Source: JBHOQS01 sp042408875 (GTDB lineage Bacteria > Chloroflexota > UBA11872 > JBHOQS01). From it: 64,000 nucleotides of DNA. The stretch covers positions 1 to 64,000 of the forward strand of contig JBHOQS010000016.1 in NCBI GenBank assembly GCA_042408875.1, given 5' to 3'. A program made the translations under genes and the position numbers. Numbering within the stretch: the stretch's first letter is position 1; the number at the start of each line of letters is the position of its first letter. The notes beneath the pieces were generated by a model that had not been told where the DNA came from, made no database searches, and saw only the letters and a list, made by a program, of their open reading frames with translations. Of the stretch, positions 1 to 8,267 are shown piece by piece.

Positions 1-725
1 GGGCGCCGGTGCTGGCCGGCGTGCTGCTGCCCGGCACGGCGCCGGCCTGCGAGGCCGCTCGGCAGGCGGCGGCCGAGGGGGCGGATGCGCTGGTGGCCGG
101 TTCGCCCTACTACTACACCATCGATGCCGCCGCCCAGCGCCGCCACGTTGAAGCGATCCTGGCAGCGACCGCGCTGCCAGTGCTGCTGTACAACATCCCG
201 CAGGCCACGCAGCACGTGCTGGCGGTCGAGACCGTGGCGGCGCTAGCAGCCGAGCCGCGGGTGCTGGGGATCAAGGACTCGGCGGGCGACCTGGTGGCCT
301 TCTCACACCTGCTGGCCCTGCAGCAGGTACGGCCGGGCTTTGGCGTCTTGCAGGGTCACGAACAACTCATGGCCGCCAGCCTGCTGCTGGGGGCTGACGG
401 TCTGGTGCCGGGGCTAGCCAACGTGGCGCCGGGGCTGTTCGTAGCGCTGCACCGGGCGGCGGTGGCCGGGGATGTGGTCGCGTGTATGCAGTGGCAGGAG
501 GAGATCGCCGCCCTGTGGATGCTCCACCGGCAGGGGCACTGGCTGGCGGCGTTGAAGGCGGCCTGCGCCGTGCTGGGCCTGGGTAGCGGCCTGCCAGCGG
601 TGCCGCTGGCCCCGGTCAGCCCCGCCCAGCGCCAGGCAATTGCCGAGATCGTCCGCCGGCACGTGCCGGGGACGGCACCGACAGGTACGCTGGGCGCCAG
701 CACCCCGGCGGGTCCACACGGGTGA
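1..725 (+). CDS. DapA/NanA-family class I aldolase (5' partial)
   Basis: The reading frame is open from the left edge, so the true start lies upstream; only about the last 240 residues are present. The family condenses or cleaves pyruvate-containing compounds through a Schiff-base lysine (dihydrodipicolinate synthase, N-acetylneuraminate lyase, KDG aldolase). Visible hallmarks are the YNIP segment with the catalytic Tyr (about nt 189-200) and GIKDSAGD, whose Lys is codon 273-275. The C-terminal 20 residues are Pro/Gly/Thr-rich and probably not part of the barrel. It ends 44 bp before a sugar-binding lipoprotein and about 1.5 kb before a sialidase-like gene, so an aldolase for a sugar acid such as sialic acid is a reasonable guess. 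The sequence alone does not separate DapA from NanA or KDG aldolase activity. Confidence 0.85.
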   Translation, partial: APVLAGVLLPGTAPACEAARQAAAEGADALVAGSPYYYTIDAAAQRRHVEAILAATALPVLLYNIPQATQHVLAVETVAALAAEPRVLGIKDSAGDLVAFSHLLALQQVRPGFGVLQGHEQLMAASLLLGADGLVPGLANVAPGLFVALHRAAVAGDVVACMQWQEEIAALWMLHRQGHWLAALKAACAVLGLGSGLPAVPLAPVSPAQRQAIAEIVRRHVPGTAPTGTLGASTPAGPHG

Positions 726-769
726 AGGGAAAGCATCGGGAGACTGTGGACTGTGAAAGGAGCAAGGTA

Positions 770-2134
770 ATGCAGCAAATGCCGCAGATCTGCAGGACAC
801 GACCACCGGTGATCACGCGGCGGCGTTTCGTCGCAACAGGTGGAGCAGGCGCCCTCGGCCTCCTGGCGGCCTGTCGCGCAGCTACTCCGGCGCCGGACGA
901 GAGTGCCGCGCGACAAGCGGCAGACCTCAAGGGGGTAACAGTAGAGTACTGGATCCAGAATGCGCTGGACCACCCGGAGGGCATGGCGAAAGAGAAGGTG
1001 ATGCAGGATTTCACGGCACGGAACCCGCACGGCATTACCGTCAGTGCGACGGGAGGCGCCACTATCCAGAAAGTCGTCGCAGCCGCGGCCGGCGGTGCAC
1101 CCCCGGACCTCGTGGACGGCTTTCACTTCAACATGTGCGAGCTGTTCGCCCGTGGCGCGACGGTGGAGATCGATGCCGAGCTCAAAGGCAATGCTGACTG
1201 GAGTCGAGCGCGGCCGAACATTTATCCGGAGATCGCCACCGGCTTCACCTGGAAGGGCAAGCTGTTTGCCGTGCCGCTCTACAGCAGCTTCTTCGCTATG
1301 TACTACCAGCCGGAGTACCTGAAGCGTGTTCATCTGCCCGTGCCGCCACCCAGGAGCTGGGGCTGGGAGGAATTCCTAGACTACTGTCGTAAAGCAAGCA
1401 GCCTGCCGGAGATCACCGGCTACGACGACCAGTGGTCGTACTCGCGCACCGGTATGATGGTCCTGAACAACGGCCACCGTTTCATCAGCCAGGATGGCAC
1501 GAAGTTCAGCTACAACAGCCCCGAGGCGCTCGACACCGTGGAGTTCCAGCTCACCATGATCAGGCAGGGCCTCATGCGCGCCCACGACGGCTCTGCCAGT
1601 GGAGGCTACTCGGAGAAGCTGCCAGAAGGGAAAGTCGTCTTCCAGTTTGCCGTGGCGGCGCGCGTGCCGCGCTACCGCGAGCAAGGCGTCCAGTTCGCCA
1701 CCTGCTACTATCCCCTGGGGCCGGGCAATCGGGCCAGGCAGAACTACACGCACGGCGAGTCGTACGGGCTCGCGGTGTTCCGCAACAAGGATGGGAAGAA
1801 ACAGCAGGCCGCCCTGCTGGCTGCGCTGTGGGCCACGCGCCCTGAGTCAGCGCTGGTGTTCGCCGAAGTCGGCGGCACCCCGCCGGCTTACCGCAATGCC
1901 GTGGAGTCTCCGGAGCTCCAAGGGCGGTTCAAGCAAGATCCTGACGTGTGGGCCTTCTACGAGCTCCTGCCAACCTACATCCCGATGCCGAACTTCCCCG
2001 GCTTCGCCTCCGTGCGGGCACTCGGCGACCAGATGATTCGTGAGATTTGGGCTGGCAAAGTATCGGCACGAGAAGGTCTGAACGAATACACGCGCCTGGC
2101 GCAGCAGACCCTTGATGAAGCGCTGCGCTCCTGA
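770..2134 (+). CDS. ABC-type sugar-binding lipoprotein (extracellular solute-binding protein family 1)
   Basis: Predicted secreted lipoprotein that captures a sugar or oligosaccharide for an ABC importer. The N-terminus has a twin-arginine motif (TRRRF, residues 16-20), a hydrophobic stretch and a lipobox LAAC with the acylated Cys at residue 35, so Tat export followed by lipidation is likely. The mature part has the usual mixed family-1 binding-protein composition. I chose ATG 770 because GAAAGGAG lies about 8 bases upstream; an in-frame start at 722 overlaps the aldolase stop and lacks a signal-like beginning. No permease or ATPase gene is adjacent. A hairpin follows the stop codon. The ligand is unknown; the flanking aldolase and sialidase suggest an acidic or amino sugar. 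Confidence 0.88.
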   Translation: MQQMPQICRTRPPVITRRRFVATGGAGALGLLAACRAATPAPDESAARQAADLKGVTVEYWIQNALDHPEGMAKEKVMQDFTARNPHGITVSATGGATIQKVVAAAAGGAPPDLVDGFHFNMCELFARGATVEIDAELKGNADWSRARPNIYPEIATGFTWKGKLFAVPLYSSFFAMYYQPEYLKRVHLPVPPPRSWGWEEFLDYCRKASSLPEITGYDDQWSYSRTGMMVLNNGHRFISQDGTKFSYNSPEALDTVEFQLTMIRQGLMRAHDGSASGGYSEKLPEGKVVFQFAVAARVPRYREQGVQFATCYYPLGPGNRARQNYTHGESYGLAVFRNKDGKKQQAALLAALWATRPESALVFAEVGGTPPAYRNAVESPELQGRFKQDPDVWAFYELLPTYIPMPNFPGFASVRALGDQMIREIWAGKVSAREGLNEYTRLAQQTLDEALRS

Positions 2135-2154
2135 GCAGAGCGCTCGGCTCTGCT
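2134..2154 (+). terminator. Hairpin after sugar-binding protein gene
   Basis: AGCAGAGC (2134-2141) pairs perfectly with GCTCTGCT (2147-2154) around a five-base loop, directly after the TGA of the binding-protein gene. There is no T-run behind it, so it may act as an mRNA 3' stabiliser or weak terminator rather than a classical intrinsic terminator. The next 50 bases are AT-rich. Confidence 0.4.
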
Positions 2155-2259
2155 AGCATACATCTGCCGGTCTATCTTACTATATATTTACTGGTCTGCG
2201 ACTGGTCTGTTAGAGACTTGCCTGCTCAAGGCTACACCAGCGTGAAGAGAGAGCCGCGC

Positions 2260-3294
2260 ATGCATCGCTTCGTCGTGTCACGTGATGACACCCTCTACGA
2301 GGCTTTTCCGGACGTACTCCTTCTGCCGGACGGCCGCCTGCTGTGCACCTACCGGGAAGGGGACGCCCACGCCCCGCTGGAGTTCACGCGTCTCGTCGTA
2401 CGCGAGAGCCGTGACCGCGGGGCCACCTGGTCGGCGCCACAGGTGCTGGCTGAGGCGGTCCGCGGCAGCACACCCCGCGAGCGCTGGTGGTACTGGAACT
2501 GTCCGCGCCTCGCGCGCCTGCGCGACGGACGCCTGCTGCTCTCCTGTGACACGCTGTACCGCACAGCAGACGGCCGGGAGCAGAGTGCCGAGGCGCATAT
2601 CTGGCTGTGGGAGAGTACTGACGGCGGCCGTACCTGGCAGGAAGGGCGGGATAGCGGCGTCCGCGGCATCGTGCCCGACCGTGTGGTGGAGACGCCGCAA
2701 GGCGCGCTCCTGCTCGGCGCACACTACCGCGACGAGGCCGGCGTCTACAACCAGGTGGTCTGGCGCTCTGAGGACGGTGGCCAGACCTGGCAGGGCCCGG
2801 TCAGGATCGCCGCTGATACCGCCTTACGGCACTGCGAGGGCAGCATCGTGGTGCTGGGTGATGGCACGCTGGTGTGCTACATGCGTGAGAACTCCGGCCT
2901 GGGGCTGTCGGGCTGTAAAGCGCTCTCCCGCGACGGCGGGCGCTCCTGGGCGGGTCCGTATCCGACCCAGCTGGTGGGCTGCCACCGCCCCACCGCTGGG
3001 CTGCTGGCCGATGGGCGCGTGCTGATCACCTTCGGGCTGCGCTTCGGCAACGGCAACCGCGACGTCTACGCCTACGTGGAGAGCCAGGAGAGCGCCCGCG
3101 AGCCTGACCGGCTCCACCAGCGCGGCACCCTGCTGTGCCTCGACCACGACAATCACCCGCAGCCAGACTCAGGCTACACCGGCTGGGCGCAGTTTCCCGA
3201 CGGCGAGGTGCTGTGCGTCTACTACATCAAAGCCGACGCCCCGCGCTGTTACATCAAAGGCTGCGCCTTTCGCCTCGACGAGCTCGTCTGGTGA
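2260..3294 (+). CDS. Sialidase-like BNR/Asp-box beta-propeller protein
   Basis: Six-bladed propeller of the sialidase superfamily (exo-alpha-sialidase / BNR-repeat neuraminidase type). At least four Asp-boxes of the form S-x-D-x-G-x-T-W are visible: SRDRGATW, STDGGRTW, SEDGGQTW and SRDGGRSW, roughly evenly spaced. An early Arg/Asp-rich segment (SRDDTLYEAFPDV) resembles the first catalytic-loop region of the fold. There is no signal peptide, so the protein appears cytoplasmic; that is unusual for a sialidase acting on polymers and fits a role on imported oligosaccharide or another glycoside. ATG 2260 is preferred over upstream GTG/TTG codons because GAAGAGAGAG precedes it. Neighbouring aldolase and binding protein fit sialic-acid-type catabolism, but substrate is inference. 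Confidence 0.75.
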   Translation: MHRFVVSRDDTLYEAFPDVLLLPDGRLLCTYREGDAHAPLEFTRLVVRESRDRGATWSAPQVLAEAVRGSTPRERWWYWNCPRLARLRDGRLLLSCDTLYRTADGREQSAEAHIWLWESTDGGRTWQEGRDSGVRGIVPDRVVETPQGALLLGAHYRDEAGVYNQVVWRSEDGGQTWQGPVRIAADTALRHCEGSIVVLGDGTLVCYMRENSGLGLSGCKALSRDGGRSWAGPYPTQLVGCHRPTAGLLADGRVLITFGLRFGNGNRDVYAYVESQESAREPDRLHQRGTLLCLDHDNHPQPDSGYTGWAQFPDGEVLCVYYIKADAPRCYIKGCAFRLDELVW

Positions 3295-3626
3295 GCCCAG
3301 CTGCCTGATCCCAGTATCACCAATACCGCCTCTGGATCAATGCCGCGCTGGGCGCGTCCGGCCGCGGCTGCGGCATGTACGTAGCCCTGTTCGTGCGATA
3401 TGATGTTCAGAGCAGGCAACGTGGGCGCAGTCCCGCCAGGAGGTCCTCCACAAGAGCGTAGCGCTTGAAGAGCACCCGTCCACTCTGGCCCCGCCATAAT
3501 GAACGCTAGCCAGCCTGACCTGCTCGGCAGTGGAGTGCTCCTCAGGGAATCGTATAGCGCACAAAAAAACAAAGAAAATCAAAGAACGATGAGCTGAGCA
3601 AGAGCGTGACAAGGAGGCTAGTTGGT
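3295..3626. other. Intergenic region without a supported gene
   Basis: Open frames here are short, mostly antisense-type and lack ribosome binding sites. The last 60 bases are A-rich and end in the AAGGAGG ribosome binding site of the next gene. I see no hairpin with a T-tail and no promoter pair I would defend. Confidence 0.6.
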
Positions 3627-3884
3627 ATGGACCCACAGTCCAGGATACCCGAACAGACGCGTGCCTATGTGCTGATCCACGCGGAGCTAGGAAAGACCCA
3701 GGAGGCCGTCGCAGCGCTACGGCAGTTCCCCGGCACACGCCTAGTCAACATCGTAGCCGGGCCCTACGACATTGTCGCAGTGATCGAGGCGCCGAACCCC
3801 ACGGCCCTGGGGGAGATAGTGCTGTCCACGATCCACAGCCTGCCGGGGATCAAGGATACCCTGACGCTCATCGCCGTGGCCTGA
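3627..3884 (+). CDS. Stand-alone Lrp/AsnC ligand-binding (RAM) domain protein
   Basis: An 85-residue protein consisting only of the regulation-of-amino-acid-metabolism domain: a beta-alpha-beta-beta-alpha-beta pattern with AYVLIHAELGK, the VAGPYDIVAVIE core and a final strand DTLTLIAVA. Full Lrp/AsnC regulators carry an N-terminal helix-turn-helix that is absent here; nothing upstream in this frame could encode it. Free-standing RAM proteins are known in bacteria and archaea and form oligomers that bind amino acids or modulate partner regulators. ATG 3627 is placed 9 bases after AAGGAGG; GTG 3606 would put the SD inside the gene. It lies between two BNR-propeller genes, with which it may be co-transcribed. 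Confidence 0.85.
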   Translation: MDPQSRIPEQTRAYVLIHAELGKTQEAVAALRQFPGTRLVNIVAGPYDIVAVIEAPNPTALGEIVLSTIHSLPGIKDTLTLIAVA

Positions 3885-3900
3885 ACCGCTATAAGGCATA

Positions 3901-3931
3901 GCGGAGAACGCACAGCGCGGAGAACGCACAG
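3901..3931 (+). repeat. 15-bp tandem duplication in intergenic spacer
   Basis: GCGGAGAACGCACAG occurs at 3901-3915 and again at 3917-3931, separated by one base, in the spacer between the RAM-domain gene and the BNR gene. It sits 30-60 bases before the start codon of the latter and could be a duplicated operator or simply replication slippage. Confidence 0.8.
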
Positions 3932-3960
3932 AAGGGACGAGCACAGAACGAGGTCGTGCG

Positions 3961-4965
3961 ATGTTCGAGACCTACGTCGGTACCACTACCGGCGTATACT
4001 GCCTGCGGGAGGCCGCTGTGGACCCGCTGGGCCTCCACTCCGAGCGCATCCAGGCCATCTACGCCTGGCGCGACGGCGCCAGCGGGGACACGATCATGCT
4101 CGCCGGCAGCTACGGGAACGGGCTGTATCGCAGTAGCGACAGCGGGCGCACCTGGTCACCGGCGAACATAGGCCTGACCGCCTCAGCGTTCCGGTGTTTC
4201 GCCCCTGATCCCTGGACCCCCGATGCAGTCCTGGCCGGCACCGAGCCGGCGCGTCTTTATCGCAGTCGCGACGGCGGCCAGACCTGGCAGGAGCTCGCGG
4301 GCATCACGCGTATCCCCGGGCACGAGCGCTGGTTCCTGCCGTATTCGCCGCGGGCGGGCGCCCTGCGCAACGTCTACGCCCCGCCGGGCCGGCCGGGCCG
4401 GCTCCTGGCCTCCGTCGAGGTAGGCGGCCTGCTCAGCAGCGACGATGGCGGTGAGACATGGACCTGCACACCGGTGATCCAAGATGAAGACATCCATTAC
4501 ATCACCGGCCATCCGCACAATCCCGATCTGCTGTACGCTGCGCTGGGCTACGCCTCTGTGACCCACCGCGGGAGCTCTGCGGCACCCCAGCTCGGGGGCG
4601 TTGCTCGTTCCCTCGATGGTGGTGTGACCTGGCGCAAGGTGGAGACCGATTACACCCGCGCCGTCCTGGTACCGCTGGCGCAGCCGGAGCTGCTGCTGGC
4701 CGGCCCGGCCCCGCAGGTCGGGCGGGGCGGGCGCATCGTCGTCTCGCCCGACGGGGGCGAGACCTGGCAGCCGGCAGGCGCGGGTATTGGTATCCCGATG
4801 GCCGACATGGTGGAACAGTTCGTGGCTGCGCCTGATGGAACGGTCTGGGCGCTCTGCTCAGCTGGGCAGCTGCTCGTGGGCACGCCTGGCGAGTGGGTCT
4901 GGCGCCCCGCCCTGCCGACCGATGCGGGGCTCATCGTACACTCTGTCGCCTTCGTACCCGCATAG
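3961..4965 (+). CDS. BNR/Asp-box (sortilin- or YCF48-like) beta-propeller protein
   Basis: A 334-residue protein built almost entirely from propeller blades carrying the S-x-D-x-G-x-T-W Asp-box: SSDSGRTW, SRDGGQTW, SDDGGETW, SLDGGVTW and SPDGGETW. It has no signal peptide or transmembrane segment. Similar proteins are annotated as exo-alpha-sialidase, WD40/YVTN-like or Vps10-type hydrolase; the Asp-box is structural and does not itself prove glycosidase activity, and I see no clear Arg triad or Tyr nucleophile that would make it a sialidase. It is compositionally distinct from the sialidase-like gene 700 bp upstream, so it is a relative rather than a recent duplicate. The start ATG 3961 follows a weak AACGAGG. 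Confidence 0.78.
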   Translation: MFETYVGTTTGVYCLREAAVDPLGLHSERIQAIYAWRDGASGDTIMLAGSYGNGLYRSSDSGRTWSPANIGLTASAFRCFAPDPWTPDAVLAGTEPARLYRSRDGGQTWQELAGITRIPGHERWFLPYSPRAGALRNVYAPPGRPGRLLASVEVGGLLSSDDGGETWTCTPVIQDEDIHYITGHPHNPDLLYAALGYASVTHRGSSAAPQLGGVARSLDGGVTWRKVETDYTRAVLVPLAQPELLLAGPAPQVGRGGRIVVSPDGGETWQPAGAGIGIPMADMVEQFVAAPDGTVWALCSAGQLLVGTPGEWVWRPALPTDAGLIVHSVAFVPA

Positions 4966-5209
4966 CGGGGGAGTCTGTCTCTACGGCGGTGCGGCCTGCT
5001 CGCTCGCGGTACTCCTCACCTGTTCGACCCACGGGATGCCGGGACAGTCCTGCTCGGTGAGCACGCGCCCTGGAGTGCCTGCAGCTGTCGCCAGGGTATG
5101 AGTTCGGGCGCCACCGCAGCGATGATGTGCCAGGTATAGGCCTGAGAGAAGCCCATGCCGGGTTGTGTACAGGTCTGCGCGAGTGGCTATCGTGGGGTAG
5201 CCATATAAG
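4966..5209. other. Intergenic spacer with a small hairpin near the tRNA 3' side
   Basis: There is no gene. TGGCTA (5184-5189) and TAGCCA (5198-5203) form a short stem just downstream, in the - sense, of tRNA-Lys. It lacks a U-tract, so I do not call it a terminator outright. Confidence 0.5.
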
Positions 5210-5285
5210 TGGTGAGGGCGGAGGGATTCGAACCCTCGACCGACGGATTAAAAGTCCGCTGCTCTGCCTGCTGAGCTACGCCCTC
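5210..5285 (-). tRNA. trnK: tRNA-Lys (anticodon UUU)
   Basis: Read on the - strand, this is a complete 76-nt tRNA with encoded CCA. The acceptor stem GAGGGCG pairs with CGCCCTC, the D-arm is AGCTCAG..., and the anticodon loop CTTTTAA gives anticodon UUU. The T-arm carries GGTTCGAATCC. The discriminator base is A. It lies alone, not in a tRNA array. A second lysine tRNA (CUU) is at 47651-47722. Confidence 0.97.
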
Positions 5286-5738
5286 GCATCAGGGGAGGGC
5301 CGGGAGTGACGGCATGTGACCGTTTGTCTCCTCGGCGCACAGTTCCATACACACTCCCGCCGTTCCAGCACGTGCCGGCTGCCAGCTCCGTCACGCCATA
5401 CTGCCAGACGTATTCTCCCCCGGCCGCGATCTGCTGTCAACTCGCTGTCACTGCGCTCTCGGGCCATTCCAGCGGCGGGTATGCCCGCTCGGTGCATCAA
5501 GTGGGTAGCCTGATCGACGGCAGGGTAGGCCGTAGGGAACGGCTCGTGTAGCGGCGCCGGGGGCGAGAGAGTGCCAGGCCTCGAGCGGCACCGGGCCGGT
5601 GCTGGATCTCCCCTCTGGTCAAGCCGCTGCGTTGATACGTTACTTTGTTGCATCTGTAGTTGTATCTGCTAAGGAGAAAGAAGTGTAAATAGTGTAAAGT
5701 GTAAATGGAGAGCGGAGAGCCTCGTGCGTCCTGGGAAA
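5286..5738. other. Gene-poor spacer ending in an AT-rich island
   Basis: No supported gene. The stretch 5640-5706 is AT-rich and repeats GTGTAAA (AAGTGTAAATAGTGTAAAGT). It includes AAGGAGAAAG, which looks like a ribosome binding site, and is followed by the start of the phosphotransferase pseudogene at 5739. Confidence 0.55.
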
Positions 5739-6560
5739 ATGCACGCCGACGCAGTGGACACCGGTGCATCGCTCGTGCGCCAGTTGCTGGCCGCCCAGTT
5801 CTCGCAGTGGGCGGCCCTTCCTATCGAGCCGATCCCTTCCGCCGGGACGGACGATGCCATCTACCGGCTCAACCAGGATCTGGCCGTGCGACTCCCCCCG
5901 CATCCACTGGACGGCCCACCAGGTGGAGAAGGAGTACCGGTGGCTGTCGAAGCTCGCTCCGTACCTGCTACTCGCTATCCCAGCCCCGCTCGTCATCGGA
6001 CGCCCCGCCGAGGAGTACCCGTGGCGCTAGTCGGTCGGCCCCTGGCTGGGGGCCGAGACCGCGCCCATCGACCGCATCAGCCACCTGGGTGAAGCGACGG
6101 TGGACCTGGCGCGGTTCGTGGCCGCCCTTCAGCGGCTCGATCCCACCGGCGGGCCAGGCCTCGGGGAGCATGACCTCTCCCGGGGCCTGCCACTGGCGAG
6201 GAGAAGATGTCCACACCCAGGCTGCGATCGCGGCGCTCCGGGGCATGGTCGACACCGGCGCGGTAACCGTGGCGTGGGTGCCGCCCTTCAGGCACCCTTC
6301 TGGCAAGGGCCACCTATCTGAATCCACGGCGATCTGTCCGCCGGAAACCTGCTGGTGGCGCGAGGCCGGCTCAGCGCCGTCACCGACTGGGGGCTGCCTG
6401 GGCGTGGACGATCCAGCCTGCGACTTGATGGTCGCCTGGACGCTCTTCTCTGGCGGGAGCCGGGTTGGCTCCCGCGCTCCTCCTAGCCTGGTGGAAGGCC
6501 GTTGCGGGGTGCAGCTTCGGCTGTTTCAGCTCTGCGGTGCCCCTGGCCGCGGGTGGGAGG
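5739..6560 (+). pseudogene. Aminoglycoside phosphotransferase family (APH) pseudogene
   Basis: Remains of an APH/choline-kinase-fold gene broken at many points. An intact start (MHADAVDTGASLVRQLLAAQ) runs to about 5897. A run of C at 5892-5897 then shifts the frame to one continuing with HWTAHQVEKEYRWL. In-frame TAG at 6028-6030 replaces a Trp codon. After about 6200 the frame shifts again (VHTQAAIAALRGMVDTG), and later segments alternate frames with another stop at 6319-6321. The catalytic HGDLSAGN Brenner-type loop and the DWG metal motif are still readable near 6330-6390, then DPACDLMVAWTLFSG. At least three frameshifts and two nonsense codons make expression of an active enzyme very unlikely. 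The end is approximate. Confidence 0.88.
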
Positions 6561-6576
6561 GAGCGAAGGGCAGTGC

Positions 6577-7236
6577 TCAGGCCGGGCCGGGGGCGTGGAT
6601 GAGACCGCGCTGGAGGGCCAGCGCGATCGCTTCCATGCCGTTGCGGACACCGAGCTTCTCGAGGATGCGGGCGCGGTGGTTCTCGACAGTCTTGGGGCTC
6701 AGACCCAGGTGGACGCCGATCTCTTTGCTCGTAGCACCGCGAGCCATGAGGGCGAGGATCTCCCGCTCGCGGTCGCTGAGCTCATCGTGGCTGGGGACGC
6801 CGGGGCGGCGGGCCCGCGCCCGTTCGATGACACGGCGGGTGATCGATGAGTGCAGCACGGCCTCTCCCTCAGCCGTAGCGCGGATGGCCTGGGCCAGCTC
6901 CTGGCTAGTGGCGGTCTTGACCAGGATGCCGTCCGCCTCGGCGTCCATGGCGCCGAAGAGCGTGTCGTCGTCGTCATACATAGTTAGGACCAGCACATGG
7001 ATATTCGGATAGGTGCGCTTGACTGTGCGACAGAGTACCAGGCCGTTCGTCCCGGGCAGGCGCACGTCGGTGACGAGCACATCCGGCCGGCGGTCAGGGT
7101 GGCGCTCCAGCCAGGCCAGCGCCTCCTGCGCTGTACCAAAATCAGCGACGACCTCGAAGCTGCCTTCGCTGCCGATCCAGGAGCGCAGCGCATCGCGCAG
7201 GACACGGTGGTCGTCGACAAGTGCTACACGGATCAT
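6577..7236 (-). CDS. NarL/FixJ-family response regulator
   Basis: Two-domain transcription factor. The receiver domain (residues 1-120) has the acidic pocket at VDDH (residues 7-10), the phospho-acceptor Asp57 in TDVRLPG, and the Thr/Lys switch LTMYDDDD...LVKTA. The C-terminal LuxR-type helix-turn-helix (about 150-212) contains LSDREREILALMARGATSKE and LSPKTVENHRARILEKL. An ideal ribosome binding site, AAGGAGGGGG, precedes ATG 7236. No histidine kinase is adjacent, so it is an orphan here; the GAF kinase at 23-25 kb has its own partner. Its 3' end abuts the APH pseudogene tail-to-tail. Targets are unknown. Confidence 0.93.
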   Translation of the reverse strand: MIRVALVDDHRVLRDALRSWIGSEGSFEVVADFGTAQEALAWLERHPDRRPDVLVTDVRLPGTNGLVLCRTVKRTYPNIHVLVLTMYDDDDTLFGAMDAEADGILVKTATSQELAQAIRATAEGEAVLHSSITRRVIERARARRPGVPSHDELSDREREILALMARGATSKEIGVHLGLSPKTVENHRARILEKLGVRNGMEAIALALQRGLIHAPGPA

Positions 7237-7805
7237 TACGCCCCCTCCTTATTGCCCTGGTGACCCTGGTGACCCTGGTGATACCTGGAGATCAAAGAGC
7301 GAACTCGCCGGACGCAGGCACCGCTCTAGCAGGCCCTAACGCTCGCTTCTCCTGGCCCAGGGCTGTTGTACTCCAGAGAGGAGGTAGGCGACAATGCCCC
7401 ACGGGCTGCATATCCCTGCGCATCTGGCGGTAGCTATGCGGCCTCGGGAGGGACCATATGTCCCCCTCGAGGTCCCCGAAAGGCCTATGCCGGCGCGTGC
7501 GTCTCTAGGCCTAGAGGGCAGCTCTGGAGGGCTGAAAGGCGCACGTCCAGGCGAGCGGGGTTCGGGAGCGTAGAGGGAGCGGGAACGGGCAGCACAGCGC
7601 CGCGTTGGCACCGCACGCGTACCATGCTCGGAGAGCACCTCCCAGCCCCCCAACTACGGGTCGAATGGAGAAGTAGCGTAGTAGCGTAGAATGTAGAATA
7701 ATAGAATAGATATAGAATAGATATAGATAATGAGAGTAAAATGTAGAAGACAAGAAAAAAGAGTAGAGTAAAGACGCAGGTTCCGGGCGAGGTGAGCCAG
7801 CAGCG
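7237..7805. other. Long intergenic region with AT-rich iterated island
   Basis: About 570 bases without a supported gene. At 7251-7280 GGTGACCCT is repeated two to three times. From 7673 to 7775 the sequence becomes AT-rich and iterated (GTAGCGTA twice, then AGAATAGATAT units), ending 30 bases before the next start codon. The middle is GC-rich and featureless to my eye. Confidence 0.6.
7673..7775 (+). repeat. AT-rich iterated island (AGAATAGATAT type)
   Basis: AAGTAGCGTAGTAGCGTAG opens the island, followed by several overlapping copies of ATAGAATAGATAT and then AG-rich sequence. All of it is purine-rich on the + strand, ahead of the + strand gene at 7806. The base composition contrasts sharply with both flanks. 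Confidence 0.7.
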
Positions 7806-8267
7806 ATGCCACGGGACATCGAGGTCTACTACCGCGACCAGGTGTATCTGATCCGGCGGGCACGGGATGGACGCCTGCTGTTGCGCGACCGCGAGCACGG
7901 GACGCTGGCCGAGCTTACCGAAGCGGAGGACGAGGCGACGGCGCTGGCGCAGGGGCTGGTGCGGGCACCCTTCGCCGGGGGCTCCTGGTGGATGCGCGCG
8001 GAGGACCGCCAGCGGCTGGAACGGTATAGCGAGAGCGGGGTGCTGCCGGAACTAGCCTATGTGCTGCCGCTGTGGGGGATCGAGATCGAGCGGGTGATGG
8101 ATTTCCTGCGCGAGTATGCCGCGCTGCTGGAGGAACACCCTGCGGAGCAGATACGCGCTCGGGCCTGGCGCGTGCGGGCGGCTATCCGCCGCCTGAAGGA
8201 GGCGCGCAGCTTCGACTCCCCGGCGGTCCTGCCAGAGGACGCGTTTCCCGAGTGGACGAGGGAGTAG
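7806..8267 (+). CDS. Hypothetical protein
   Basis: A 153-residue, charged, soluble protein that I do not recognise. It begins with a beta-rich segment (IEVYYRDQVYLIRRARDGRLLLR), has an aromatic/hydrophobic middle (GGSWWMRAEDRQR) and ends in long amphipathic helices rich in Arg and Glu (VMDFLREYAALLEEH, AWRVRAAIRRLKEAR). There is no signal peptide or membrane segment. GC-rich third positions and continuous coding character support a real gene. GAGGTGA about 10 bases before ATG 7806 is an acceptable ribosome binding site. It stands alone between two intergenic stretches. Confidence 0.7.
   Translation: MPRDIEVYYRDQVYLIRRARDGRLLLRDREHGTLAELTEAEDEATALAQGLVRAPFAGGSWWMRAEDRQRLERYSESGVLPELAYVLPLWGIEIERVMDFLREYAALLEEHPAEQIRARAWRVRAAIRRLKEARSFDSPAVLPEDAFPEWTRE

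Noticed and set aside
5127..5309. Short open frame reading through tRNA-Lys
   Set aside because: The translated segment containing RTLDRRIKSP is the usual artefact of translating a tRNA gene.
5705..7012. 435-codon + strand open frame over the APH pseudogene and regulator
   Set aside because: It joins one frame of the decayed phosphotransferase to antisense of the response regulator; it is not a gene.
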